DNA of 64,000 bases from Streptomyces sp. MNU76 (GTDB lineage: Bacteria > Actinomycetota > Actinomycetes > Streptomycetales > Streptomycetaceae): NCBI RefSeq assembly GCF_020982545.1, contig NZ_JAJKLK010000019.1:310001-374000 (forward strand), given 5' to 3'. The translations under genes were made by a program, and so were the position numbers. Shown here in pieces: positions 25,118 through 33,401 of the stretch (within the stretch, counting starts at the first letter, position 1; every line of letters starts with the position of its first letter). The notes beneath the pieces were generated by a model. The model was given only the letters and a program-made list of their open reading frames with translations, made no database searches and had not been told where the DNA came from.

Positions 25118-25155
25118 CCTCCCGCTCGAGCGAAGCCGAGAGTGGGGGAGGGTGG
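25118..25155. repeat. dispersed repeat, CTCCCGCTCGAGCGAAG family
   Basis: CCTCCCGCTCGAGCGAAGCC followed by GAGAGTGGGGGAGGGTGG, nearly identical to 7237-7268. It is in the 270-bp gap between cobT and cysG. Confidence 0.75.
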
Positions 25156-25311
25156 GCACGACCACCCACGGACGTTCAGTCGGCAACGGGCTCAGCCACC
25201 GGCCCAGCAAGCCGCCCACCAGACCCGCACTCTAGAATTCCGCACGTCAGAGGCGCTCCAAAGCCGCAGCGCACCTCACCCGCACAAAGCCCCGCAGGGA
25301 GCCGCACCCTC

Positions 25312-26543
25312 ATGGCCGAACACCCCGCCTACCCCGTAGGCCTCCGCCTCGCCGGCCGCCGAGTGGTCGTCATCGGCGGCGGCCAGGTCGCCCAGCGCCG
25401 TCTGCCCGCCCTCATCGCGGCCGGCGCCGACATCGTCCTCGTCTCGCCGAGCGCGACACCCTCCGTGGAGGCGATGGTGGACGCGGGCGAGCTGACCTGG
25501 GAGAAGCGCCGCTACGCGGAGGGCGACCTCGCCGAGGCCTGGTACGTCCTGATCGCCACCGGCGACCCGGAGGCGAACGCCCGCGCGTCCGCCGAGGCGG
25601 AGCGCCACCGCATCTGGTGCGTGCGCTCCGACAGCGCCGAGGAGGCCACCGCCTGGACCCCGGCGACCGGCCACAGCGAGGGCGTCACGGTCGCCGTCCT
25701 CACCGCCCGCGCCGAGGGCCGCGACCCTCGCCACACCGCCGCCATCCGTGACGCGGTCGTCGAGGGCCTGCGCGACGGCACCCTCGTCGCCCCCACCACC
25801 GCACCCGCACCCCCGGCGTCTCCCTCGTCGGCGGTGGTCCCGGTGACCCGGACCTGATCACCGTGCGCGGACGCCGCCTCCTCGCCGAGGCCGATGTCGT
25901 CATCGCCGACCGCCTCGGCCCCCGCGACCTCCTCGCCGAACTCCCGCCCCACGTCGAGGTGATCGACGCGGCGAAGATCCCGTACGGCCGCTTCATGGCG
26001 CAGGAGGCCATCAACAACGCGCTGATCGAACACGCGAAGCAGGGCAAGTCGGTCGTCCGCCTCAAGGGTGGCGACCCGTACGTCTTCGGTCGCGGCATGG
26101 AGGAACTCCAGGCCCTCGCCGAGGCCGGCATCCCGTGTACGGTCGTCCCCGGCATCTCCAGCTCGATCTCCGTCCCGAGCGCGGCCGGCATCCCGGTCAC
26201 CCACCGGGGCGTCGCCCATGAGTTCACCGTGGTCAGCGGCCATGTGGCCCCCGACGACGAGCGCTCCCTGGTGGACTGGCCGGCCCTGGCACGCCTCACC
26301 GGCACCCTCGTGATCCTCATGGGCGTCGACAAGATCGGCCGGATCGCGGAGACCCTGGTGGCGAACGGCAAGTCCCCGGACACCCCGGTCGCCCTGATCC
26401 AGGAGGGCACCACGGCCGCCCAGCGCCGGGTCGACGCGACCCTCGCCACCGTCGCCGAGACCGTGCGGACGACAGAGGTCAAGCCGCCGGCGGTCATCGT
26501 CATCGGCGAGGTGGTGAAGGTGGGCCCCGGGACACACGCGTAA
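25312..26543 (+). pseudogene. cysG: siroheme synthase (precorrin-2 dehydrogenase / uroporphyrinogen-III C-methyltransferase), frameshifted
   Basis: The first frame (25312-25857) is the NAD-dependent precorrin-2 dehydrogenase half: VVVIGGGQVAQRRLPALIAAGAD and CVRSDSAEEATAWTPA. The second half is the SAM-dependent methyltransferase: GVSLVGGGPGDPDLITVRGR begins at 25815 in the next frame and runs to 26543 with VVRLKGGDPYVFGRG, GISSSISVPSAAGIPVTHRG and LIQEGTTAAQRRV. The halves join if one C is restored in the CCCACCACCGCACC run near 25797. They make siroheme (sulfite/nitrite reductase cofactor) and feed the B12 branch with precorrin-2. As read, the second half would need its own start (GTG at 25863). 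A sequencing indel or a real split are both possible. Confidence 0.85.
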
Positions 26544-26646
26544 TCCCGGCAGACCCCCCGGAGCAAGGGGAGCGGAATTGTAACCACCGGTAACCCATCC
26601 GTCCCGAGCCGTTGGCACCACACCCAGGACAAGGCAGTATCACCCT

Positions 26647-27471
26647 GTGGCCGATCTCATCACCGTTGAGGACCCCGACGACCCGCGCCTGCGTGACTAC
26701 ACCGGCCTGACCGACGTGGAGCTGCGCCGCAGACGCGAACCCGCCGAGGGCCTGTTCATCGCCGAGGGCGAGAAGGTCATCAGACGGGCCAAGGAAGCCG
26801 GCTACGAGATGCGCTCGATGCTGCTCTCCGCGAAGTGGGTCGACGTCATGCGCGACGTCATCGACGAACTCCCGGCCCCCGTCTATGCGGTCAGCCCCGA
26901 GCTCGCCGAACAGGTCACCGGCTACCACGTGCACCGGGGCGCCCTCGCCTCCATGCAGCGCAAGCCGCTGCCGACGGCCGACCAGCTCCTGGGGGCCACC
27001 CGCCGGGTCGTGATCATGGAGTCGGTCAACGACCACACCAACATCGGCGCGATCTTCCGCTCCGCCGCCGCCCTCGGCATGGACGCGGTCCTGCTCTCCC
27101 CGGACTGTGCCGACCCGCTCTACCGCCGTAGCGTCAAGGTCTCCATGGGCGCGGTCTTCTCGGTCCCGTACGCCCGTCTCGACACCTGGCCCAAGGGCCT
27201 CGACGCCGTACGCGACGCCGGTTTCGCCCTCCTCGCCCTCACCCCGGACGAGAAGGCGAAGTCCCTGGACGAGGCTGCCCCGCACCGTATGGACCGCGTG
27301 GCCCTGATGCTCGGCGCCGAGGGCGACGGCCTCTCCACCAAGGCCCTGATGTCCGCCGACGAATGGGTCCGCATCCCGATGGCCCACGGGGTCGACTCCC
27401 TCAACGTGGGCGCGGCGGCGGCGGTCGCCTTCTACGCGGTGGCGACGGGCCGCCCACACCCGGCCCCGTAA
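26647..27471 (+). CDS. SpoU/TrmH-family RNA 2'-O-methyltransferase
   Basis: 274 residues. The C-terminal SPOUT domain has all three motifs: ESVNDHTNIGAIFRSAAALG, LMLGAEGDGLS and IPMAHGVDSLNVGAAAAVAF, which form the knotted SAM site. The N-terminal part (REPAEGLFIAEGEKVIRRA) is the substrate-binding domain typical of rRNA/tRNA ribose methylases. The exact target nucleotide is unknown. The GTG start at 26647 directly follows GTATCACCCT with no clear Shine-Dalgarno. The stop codon's last base is the first base of a dispersed repeat. Confidence 0.92.
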   Translation: MADLITVEDPDDPRLRDYTGLTDVELRRRREPAEGLFIAEGEKVIRRAKEAGYEMRSMLLSAKWVDVMRDVIDELPAPVYAVSPELAEQVTGYHVHRGALASMQRKPLPTADQLLGATRRVVIMESVNDHTNIGAIFRSAAALGMDAVLLSPDCADPLYRRSVKVSMGAVFSVPYARLDTWPKGLDAVRDAGFALLALTPDEKAKSLDEAAPHRMDRVALMLGAEGDGLSTKALMSADEWVRIPMAHGVDSLNVGAAAAVAFYAVATGRPHPAP

Positions 27472-27510
27472 GGGGCGCGGGGAACCGCCCGACCAGCGCC
27501 CACGCACCCG
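27471..27510. repeat. dispersed repeat, GGGGCGCGGGGAACTGCGCG family (variant)
   Basis: AGGGGCGCGGGGAACCGCCC then GACCAGCGCCC, starting at the last base of the methyltransferase stop codon and lying between convergent genes. This position suits a bidirectional terminator. Confidence 0.65.
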
Positions 27511-27567
27511 CGGCGAACAACCGAACAGCAGCTCCGAGCTCGGTCTTCCGACCGCCCGGAGCGCCTC

Positions 27568-28908
27568 TCAACTGCCGCCCGACTCCACAACCGCCCGCTC
27601 GGGCCGGAGACCGTTGTCCCCGAGGCCCCGCGACGGCCCCTGGCACCCCTGGGCCGTGGCGATCCCGAGCGCGGCCAGCAACGTCACCACGACGAAGACG
27701 AAGAGCCGCTGCCGCAGCAGCCGGGGATTGGCAGGCCGCCGCCCGGTCCCGTTGGTCCGCGGCCCCGGCCGCCCCGCACCACTGCGCGGCGCGGGCCGCT
27801 TCCCCGACCCGGAGGTGTTGCGCGACGACCCGGCGGTGTTGCGCGACGGCAGGGGCCGCGCCCCCGACCGCGAGCCGCCACCGGTGCGTGCACCGCCGCC
27901 CCCGCCCGTCCGGGAGCCACTCCCGGTCCGCGACGACGGCGTACCCGCCGCACCCGGCTGCGCCCGACGGGTCTCCGGCGGCTGCCGCAACGTCCGCTGG
28001 TCTACGTACTGCTCCGTGAGCCGCCCCGCGGGCCGGTCCGGATCGCCGCGCGGCGCGGGCGGGCGGACATCGGCCAGCCCCTGCGCCTCGCGTGCGGCGA
28101 TCTCCTTGAGCCGCAGCGACAGTTGCAGGGTGCTGGGCCGCTCGTCCGGGTCCTTCGCCAGACAGGCGCGGACCAGCGGGGCGAGCGCGTCGGGCACGCC
28201 GCGCAGCTGCGGTTCCTCGTGCACCACCCGGTAGAGCATGACCTCCGAACTGCCGTGTCCGAAGGGTGAGTCGGAGGTCGCCGCGTAGGCGAGGGTGGCC
28301 CCGAGGGAGAAGACGTCCGTGGCCGGTGTGACCGCGGCCCCGCGCACCTGCTCGGGCGCGAGGAACCCGGGCGACCCGACGGCCGTGCCGACATGGGTCA
28401 GAGTGGACGCCCCGGTCGCCCAGGCGATGCCGAAGTCGATGATCCGCGGTCCCTTCGGGGACAGCAGGATGTTGGACGGCTTCAGATCCCGGTGCACGAC
28501 CCCGGCCTCGTGCACGGCCACGAGCCCCTCGGAGAGGGCGGCACCGACGGCGGCCACGTCGGCGGCCGACATGGGCCCCTCCTCGGCGACCTTGTCGTGC
28601 AGCGACGGCCCCGGCACGTACTGCGTGGCGAACCACGGACGGTCCGCCTCCAGATCGGCGGCGACCAGCCGGGCGGTGCACCCGCCCCTGATCCGCCGCG
28701 CCGCCGACACCTCGCGCGCGAACCGCGAGCGGAACTCCTGGTCCTCCGCCAGATCCGGCCGGATCACCTTGAGCGCGACGCGCTGTCCACGCCGGTCGGA
28801 GCCCAGGTAGACGACGCCCATTCCGCCCGCGCCGAGCCGTCTGTGGATCCTGAACGAGCCGACGACGCGCGGGTCCTCGCGCCTCAGGCGCATCATCGCC
28901 ATGTTCAT
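27568..28908 (-). CDS. membrane-anchored Ser/Thr protein kinase
   Basis: 446 residues. The Hanks-type kinase domain (about residues 18-275) has the Gly loop LGAGGMGVVYLG, Lys in VALKVIRPD, catalytic loop HRDLKPSNILL, IDFG for DFG and FLAPEQ for APE. A disordered Ser/Arg/Gly-rich linker (SSRTGSGSRTGGGGGARTGG) follows. One membrane segment (RLFVFVVVTLLAALGIATA) and a short outside tail of about 30 residues end the protein. There is no PASTA or other recognised sensor domain. ATG at 28908 is chosen among clustered ATGs (28908, 28902, 28896, 28893); the frame is open to 28938. It is monocistronic. Confidence 0.93.
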   Translation of the reverse strand: MNMAMMRLRREDPRVVGSFRIHRRLGAGGMGVVYLGSDRRGQRVALKVIRPDLAEDQEFRSRFAREVSAARRIRGGCTARLVAADLEADRPWFATQYVPGPSLHDKVAEEGPMSAADVAAVGAALSEGLVAVHEAGVVHRDLKPSNILLSPKGPRIIDFGIAWATGASTLTHVGTAVGSPGFLAPEQVRGAAVTPATDVFSLGATLAYAATSDSPFGHGSSEVMLYRVVHEEPQLRGVPDALAPLVRACLAKDPDERPSTLQLSLRLKEIAAREAQGLADVRPPAPRGDPDRPAGRLTEQYVDQRTLRQPPETRRAQPGAAGTPSSRTGSGSRTGGGGGARTGGGSRSGARPLPSRNTAGSSRNTSGSGKRPAPRSGAGRPGPRTNGTGRRPANPRLLRQRLFVFVVVTLLAALGIATAQGCQGPSRGLGDNGLRPERAVVESGGS

Positions 28909-29104
28909 CCCCGCTGCCCGTTCCGTCTGACGAGCCACAGCTTACGTTTCCAGGGCCGGGCGTGCGCAGAGGCCGCGCCCTCACGACCCGATCGATTGTC
29001 AGTGCCGGGTGGGAAACTTGAAGGGTGGTCAGGGAACAGGAGTTCGGGCCGGTGTTGGGCTGCCTGTGATCCCAACCACCCACCACAGAAGGGGGATTGA
29101 ACCC

Positions 29105-29380
29105 GTGAAGGGTGACCGTGTGGAGATAGTCGTCGACGCCGGGGACACGACGCGCACCTACGAGGTGATCGCGAGCAGGGCGGGCCGCCGGGTGGAGACG
29201 GCGGTACGCAGAGGTGTAGTGGAAGTGAGCGAAGTCACCCTCCCCCACGCTCGGCTTCGCTCGCGCGGGGGGACCCCCATCGGCTCTGTCGTACGAACGG
29301 CCAGGTTCATGGCCAACAGGGTCCTGGCCCTCGTCGAACAGCCGGTGCCCCGGGAGGACGGCTCGGAGCGAACGGCGTGA
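29105..29380 (+). CDS. small conserved-type hypothetical protein with an in-frame repeat insertion
   Basis: 91 residues, GTG at 29105 preceded by GAAGGGGG. It begins VKGDRVEIVVDAGDTTRTYE and ends ARFMANRVLALVEQP, a compact alpha/beta protein without a recognised family. Residues about 45-60 (TLPHARLRSRGGTPIG) are encoded by a copy of the CTCCCGCTCGAGCGAAG dispersed repeat (29238-29280, reversed). The frame stays open through it. The sides would join as VVEVSEV and SVVRTARF, so the repeat looks inserted. It is divergent from the kinase gene across about 195 bp. Confidence 0.7.
   Translation: MKGDRVEIVVDAGDTTRTYEVIASRAGRRVETAVRRGVVEVSEVTLPHARLRSRGGTPIGSVVRTARFMANRVLALVEQPVPREDGSERTA
29238..29280. 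repeat. dispersed repeat inside a coding sequence
   Basis: CCCTCCCCCACGCTCGGCTT followed by CGCTCGCGCGGGGGGACCCCCAT: the reverse of the family at 7237 and 25118, with a few differences. It lies in frame in the 29105-29380 gene. Confidence 0.75.
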
Positions 29381-29658
29381 CGACCGCGTGACGACAGAGT
29401 GACAACAGCGGGCAGACCGGACGTCCCTTCCGGGAAGACCCCGAGACCTAGGACCCCGTCTCCACCCTGGGGAGTACGTCGCAGGCCACCGCTCATCCTC
29501 GGGGAGGCCCGGCAATCGGTACGAGGGCATGACGACCCGGACGGGCCGCGCGCCTAGATTTGAGGTCAAGCGGCGGGTGCAGCACTCGTCCCCCGAGGTT
29601 CAGACACCCGCCGCTGCCAACGACAGAGCAAGACCTACGAGAAGTCAGAGGAGGGACC
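29381..29658 (+). other. intergenic region upstream of the 29659 gene
   Basis: 278 bp with no supported gene. It begins with GTGACGACCGCGTGACGACAG direct repetition and presumably holds the promoter of the small membrane protein. No operator was recognised. Confidence 0.35.
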
Positions 29659-29859
29659 ATGGCCCACACGGCACCGCGGACCGCGATCCGCGCACGGGAG
29701 CGCAGGGTGTTCACCGCCGACCGCCGCGCGGGTCGTCGCCACCCCTTGGTCGCGACCGCGATGGTCCTCCCCCTGGCGGCCCTGCTCGTGTACGCCTTCG
29801 GCGGCTGGGAAGCAGTGGTCACACAAGCGTCGTCCGTGGGCGTGATGCTGGGGCGCTGA
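29659..29859 (+). CDS. small single-pass membrane protein
   Basis: 66 residues, ATG at 29659 after AGAGGAGGG. A basic N-terminus (RTAIRARERRVFTADRRAGRR) precedes one hydrophobic segment (HPLVATAMVLPLAALLVYAF) and a short tail. By charge the N-terminus should stay in the cytoplasm. No family or function was recognised. It is followed by a strong terminator. Confidence 0.65.
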   Translation: MAHTAPRTAIRARERRVFTADRRAGRRHPLVATAMVLPLAALLVYAFGGWEAVVTQASSVGVMLGR

Positions 29860-29948
29860 GCGGCGACCCCAGGCCCGGAAGAGCGGTCCGGGCGGGGACA
29901 TCCACCCATGAAACCCCGTGGGGACGGGGGTGCGGCGGACGGCAAATA

Positions 29949-29982
29949 AACGCCCGCGCAGCTGGGGAGCTGCGCGGGCGTT
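29949..29982 (+). terminator. strong hairpin terminator
   Basis: Perfect 15-bp stem, arms 29949-29963 and 29968-29982, with a GGGG loop, followed by GTCC. It lies about 90 bp after the 29659-29859 gene. Confidence 0.7.
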
Positions 29983-30064
29983 GTCCTACCCAAAACCAAC
30001 CCCCGTCGCGCTCCCCGCCGGCCTCGCTCTCCCGTCGGCTTACGGTCCCGTACGACCAAGCTTG

Positions 30065-30112
30065 CCCTGCGGCCCTGCGGCCCTGCGGCCCCTGCGGCCC
30101 TGCGGCCCCTGC
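30065..30112. repeat. tandem CCCTGCGG repeat
   Basis: About six head-to-tail copies of the 8-bp unit CCCTGCGG, two with an extra C. It lies in the non-coding stretch 29983-30284, where no gene is supported. Confidence 0.85.
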
Positions 30113-30284
30113 CTTTCCCACCCCACCCCACTCCACCCTCCTGCGGGCAATCGTGCCGCTGGGGCGGCACGGGTGGGCGCAGGCGGCGCCTCGTGACCGC
30201 CGAGCAGCGGGACCTCCCCGCCCCACCACCCCGCACCCGGACGTACGCTCACCCGCAGCGCCGTACGACATCCGCAGGGGACCC

Positions 30285-31231
30285 ATGACCGCCACAACCG
30301 ACGCCGACGCCGACGTACTCCCCGCCCTCAGGGCCAAGGTGCGACGCGCGACCCACCCCACCCCACCCCTGCGCCCACCCCGACACGGTCCTCGCGGCAC
30401 GCGCAGACGGCACGGTCGTCCGCCACGCGAACACCGTCGCCAAGGCCCACGCCCCCCAACACCGACCCCACCCGGCTGGCCCTCCGCCTGACCGTCGCCG
30501 CCGCCCACCCCGACACCCTCCTGGCGCCCCTCGATCCAACCCCCACCTCCACGGCCGCCTCGTCACGTTCTGGCCGTACGGCACCCCAGTCGACCCCGAC
30601 ACCCCGGGAGGCCGCCCCTGGGTGGAGGCGGCCACCCTCCTCGCCCGCCTCCACCGGCAGACCCCACCCCGGGCCTGCCGCCCATGCGCGGCCCGGTCAA
30701 GGCCGCCCGGCCATCGCCCGCCTCGAAGCCACGGCACCCCACCACCCCGCCACGCCATCGATCCTCCGCGCCTGGCGCACCCTCCCCGCCTGGGCGAGGA
30801 ACGAGGCACCCATGCCGGACACGACCACCCTCTGCCACGGCGATCTACACCTCGGGCAACTGGTCCGCCACCCCGCGACCACCGGCCCCTGGCGCCTCAT
30901 CGACGTCGACGACCTGGGCGTGGGAGTCCCCACCTGGGACCTCGCCCGCCCGGCGGCCTGGTTCGCCTGCGGCCTCCTGCACCCCGACGACTGGACCCGC
31001 TTCCTCACCGCGTACCAGCGGGCCGACGGCCCCGCGGTCCCCCCGCAGGGGGACCCCTGGCCCTCACTGGACGTACCGGCCCGCGCACTGACCGTGCAGA
31101 CCGCGGCCCTGGCGATCGCGAAGTCCACCGCTGCCGGTCACCCCCTCGACGACGCGCAGCAGTCCGTTGTGGACGCATGTGACCGAATAGGAAGCATCCC
31201 GCCGGAGTTGGTGGAGCCTTTCCCGAAGTAG
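30285..31231 (+). pseudogene. aminoglycoside-phosphotransferase-like kinase gene with five frameshifts
   Basis: Starting at ATG 30285 (MTATTDADADVLPALRAK), recognisable segments are spread over three frames. They are HPDTVLAARADGTVVRHANTV to about 30456, then NTDPTRLALRLTVAAAHPD from 30458, LHGRLVTFWPYGTPVDPD from 30547, PPMRGPVKAAR at 30678, and AIARLEATAPHHPATPS from 30710. The last part, open to 31231, has the kinase motifs TTTLCHGDLHLGQ (catalytic Asp) and WRLIDVDDLGVG (metal Asp). The order of frames requires five single-base-type shifts, all in C runs. The 139-residue remnant from 30812 lacks the ATP-binding lobe. Either a decayed gene or a poorly called, very C-rich stretch. Confidence 0.75.
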
Positions 31232-31312
31232 GGTGCAACCGACCGCAGCCGGACGATGTCTGTCCTGGCGTATCGCGAAGCAGGATCGAACGGCGAGGAG
31301 TTGAGCCGAACC

Positions 31313-31630
31313 ATGCACATGCAGTGTCCGAAGTGCCATGCGCCGATGCATACCTACAACCGCAGTGGCGTCCAGATCGAGCAGTGCAGCGGCTGTCGCG
31401 GGATCTTCCTCGACTACGGTGAGTTGGAGGCGCTGACCCGCCTGGAGGGCCAGTGGGCCGGTGGCCCGGGCGTCCCCCCGCCGCCGGCCGCTCCGCAGTA
31501 CCCGGCGGGCGGCGGCCACAACGCCCCGGCCTGGGGCGCCCCGCACGGCGGCCACCATGGTGGGCGCCACGGCGGCCACCACGGGGGTCACCACAACCGA
31601 GGCTTCGGTCACATGCTGTTCTCCAGTTGA
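31313..31630 (+). CDS. zinc-ribbon (TFIIB-type) protein with His/Gly-rich tail
   Basis: 105 residues. The N-terminal zinc ribbon has two CxxC knuckles, CPKC (residues 4-7) and CSGC (about 24-27), followed by RGIFLDYGELEAL, the typical zf-TFIIB family pattern. A Pro/Ala linker leads to a tail of HGGHHGGRHGGHHGGHHNRG, which could bind metal ions. ATG at 31313 was chosen; GAGGAG lies 12 bases upstream and a second ATG is at 31319. Function unknown. It is convergent with the tRNA cluster. Confidence 0.8.
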   Translation: MHMQCPKCHAPMHTYNRSGVQIEQCSGCRGIFLDYGELEALTRLEGQWAGGPGVPPPPAAPQYPAGGGHNAPAWGAPHGGHHGGRHGGHHGGHHNRGFGHMLFSS

Positions 31631-31685
31631 GGCGCGCGGGGCGCACCCGCGCCCTTCGCTCGCACGACGAGTGCTCGCACGACGA

Positions 31686-31715
31686 AGCCCCGGCCGTACA
31701 AGACGGCCGGGGGCT
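31686..31715. terminator. terminator between the zinc-ribbon gene and the tRNA cluster
   Basis: AGCCCCGGCCGT (31686-31697) pairs with ACGGCCGGGGGCT (31703-31715) with one bulged G. It lies between convergent transcription units. Just before it CTCGCACGACGA is repeated twice. Confidence 0.65.
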
Positions 31716-31724
31716 CGGTGTGTG

Positions 31725-31796
31725 TGGACGATACTGGGATTGAACCAGTGACCTCTTCCGTGTCAGGGAAGCGCTCTCCCGCTGAGCTAATCGTCC
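31725..31796 (-). tRNA. tRNA-Val (GAC)
   Basis: A 72-nt cloverleaf. The acceptor stem GGACGAT/ATCGTCC, D arm TAGCTCAG, anticodon loop CTGACAC and T arm GGTTCAATCC are all clear. CCA is not encoded. It is the last of five tRNAs on this strand. Confidence 0.95.
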
Positions 31797-31828
31797 TCGG
31801 GATCACAGCCGAGGCTGTGGATCTTGCG

Positions 31829-31900
31829 TGCGCGATACTGGGATTGAACCAGTGACCTCTTCCGTGTCAGGGAAGCGCTCTCCCGCTGAGCTAATCGCGC
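31829..31900 (-). tRNA. tRNA-Val (GAC), second copy
   Basis: Identical to the neighbouring copies except in the acceptor stem, which is GCGCGAT/ATCGCGC. Both strands of the stem changed together, so pairing is kept. Anticodon GAC. Confidence 0.95.
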
Positions 31901-31940
31901 GGGGCGAAGCCGTACGGCTCCAGAGGCCGACAGGCCTCAG

Positions 31941-32012
31941 TGGACGATACTGGGATTGAACCAGTGACCTCTTCCGTGTCAGGGAAGCGCTCTCCCGCTG
32001 AGCTAATCGTCC
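31941..32012 (-). tRNA. tRNA-Val (GAC), third copy
   Basis: Same 72-nt sequence as 31725-31796, anticodon GAC, acceptor GGACGAT/ATCGTCC. Confidence 0.95.
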
Positions 32013-32016
32013 TTGG

Positions 32017-32087
32017 AGGTGGAGACGGGATTTGAACCCGTGTAGACGGCTTTGCAGGCCGTTGCCTCGCCTCTCGGCCACTCCACC
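32017..32087 (-). tRNA. tRNA-Cys (GCA)
   Basis: A 71-nt cloverleaf with acceptor GGTGGAG/CTCCACC, anticodon loop CTGCAAA (GCA) and discriminator U73, the usual identity base for cysteine tRNA. It lies four bases upstream of the third Val tRNA. Confidence 0.95.
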
Positions 32088-32127
32088 AGGAGTGCGGGGG
32101 TTCGTGAAGATCCCCCACGTTCCTGCG

Positions 32128-32200
32128 AGCGGACGACCAGGTTCGAACTGGCGACCTCAACCTTGGCAAGGTTGCGCTCTACCAACTGAGCTACGTCCGC
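32128..32200 (-). tRNA. tRNA-Gly (GCC)
   Basis: A 73-nt cloverleaf with acceptor GCGGACG/CGTCCGC, anticodon loop TTGCCAA (GCC) and discriminator U73. It is first of the minus-strand array, so the array promoter should lie in 32201-32357, which it shares divergently with pabB. Confidence 0.95.
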
Positions 32201-32357
32201 TTGTCGTTTCCGTTTCGCTTCCGCGTCCCGGCGACGAGTTGAACTCTAGCGGATTCCGGGGCCAGTACAAAAACGCGTTTGTGCAGCGTGCTGCGCTGCG
32301 TCCAGTCCGGGACCCGGCCGGGCCCGCCCGCGAGGCACCCGTCCTAGACTCGACTGC

Positions 32358-33401
32358 GTGCCCGCCCTCTCTCCGCTCGCCCGCTTCGGCAACCTCGTGG
32401 CCACCGGTCTCACCGATGTGACCAGCGACGCCGCCGCCCTGGACTCCTCCGGCTTCTGGGCCGTCTGCGCGGACTACGAGGGTGGTCTGGTGTGCGCGCG
32501 CTTCAGTGACGTACGTCGCGCGCCCGCGCCCGCCCCCGCGCCGGGGGAGTGGCGCGGGCCGCGCGTCGACGACTGGACGTCCTCGCTCGACCGCGCCGCG
32601 TACACGGCGGGTGTACGCCGCATCCGTGAGCACATCGCCGCCGGCGAGGTGTACCAGGCGAACCTCTGCCGGGTGCTCTCGGCGCCCGTCGCACCGGACG
32701 CGGATGTGGACGCCCTGACCGCGCTGCTGGCCCGCGGCAACCCGGCCCCCTTTGCAGGAACGATTCGCCTCCCGGCGCACGGTGTCGAGATCGCCACTGC
32801 CTCCCCCGAACTCTTTCTGCGCCGCGACGGCAGGCTCGTCGAATCCGGTCCGATCAAGGGCACCGGAGCGACCGAGGCGGACCTCCTGGAGAAGGACTAC
32901 GCCGAGAACGTCATGATCGTCGACCTCGTCCGCAACGACGTCGGGCAGGTCTGCGCCACCGGCACCGTGACCGTCCCCGACCTCTGCGCCGTGGAGAAGC
33001 ACCCGGGGCTGGTGCACCTGGTGTCGTTGGTGCGCGGTGAACTGCGCGAGCACGCAGGCTGGCCCGAACTGCTCGCCGCCGCCTTCCCGCCCGGCTCCGT
33101 CACCGGGGCGCCCAAGTCGAGCGCCCTGCGGATCATCGACGCCCTGGAGACCGCGCCGCGCGGCCCGTACTGCGGGGGAGTCGGCTGGGTCGACGCCGAC
33201 CGGGGCACCGCCGAGCTGGCCGTCGGCATCCGCACCTTCTGGATCGACCGGGCGGCGGGCGAACTGCGCTTCGGCACCGGCGCCGGCATCACCTGGGGGT
33301 CGGACCCCGAGGCGGAATGGCGCGAGACCGAGCTGAAGGCCGCCCGGCTGCTCGCGGTAGCGTCGGGGACGTACGAGGCGAGTGGGAGGACCCTTACGTG
33401 A
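32358..33401 (+). CDS. pabB: chorismate-binding protein, aminodeoxychorismate synthase component I-like
   Basis: 347 residues. The chorismate-binding domain is complete: ELFLRRDGRLVESGPIKGTG (PIKGT motif), DLLEKDYAENVMIVDLVRNDVG, VEKHPGLVHLVS and PPGSVTGAPKSSALRIID. The long N-terminal TrpE-type domain is absent, so this is a short PabB-like form. With a glutaminase partner it would make 4-amino-4-deoxychorismate for folate. No PabA gene lies in the window. The GTG start at 32358 lacks a clear Shine-Dalgarno. The stop overlaps the pabC-like start (GTGA at 33398-33401), which supports the folate assignment. Confidence 0.88.
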   Translation: MPALSPLARFGNLVATGLTDVTSDAAALDSSGFWAVCADYEGGLVCARFSDVRRAPAPAPAPGEWRGPRVDDWTSSLDRAAYTAGVRRIREHIAAGEVYQANLCRVLSAPVAPDADVDALTALLARGNPAPFAGTIRLPAHGVEIATASPELFLRRDGRLVESGPIKGTGATEADLLEKDYAENVMIVDLVRNDVGQVCATGTVTVPDLCAVEKHPGLVHLVSLVRGELREHAGWPELLAAAFPPGSVTGAPKSSALRIIDALETAPRGPYCGGVGWVDADRGTAELAVGIRTFWIDRAAGELRFGTGAGITWGSDPEAEWRETELKAARLLAVASGTYEASGRTLT

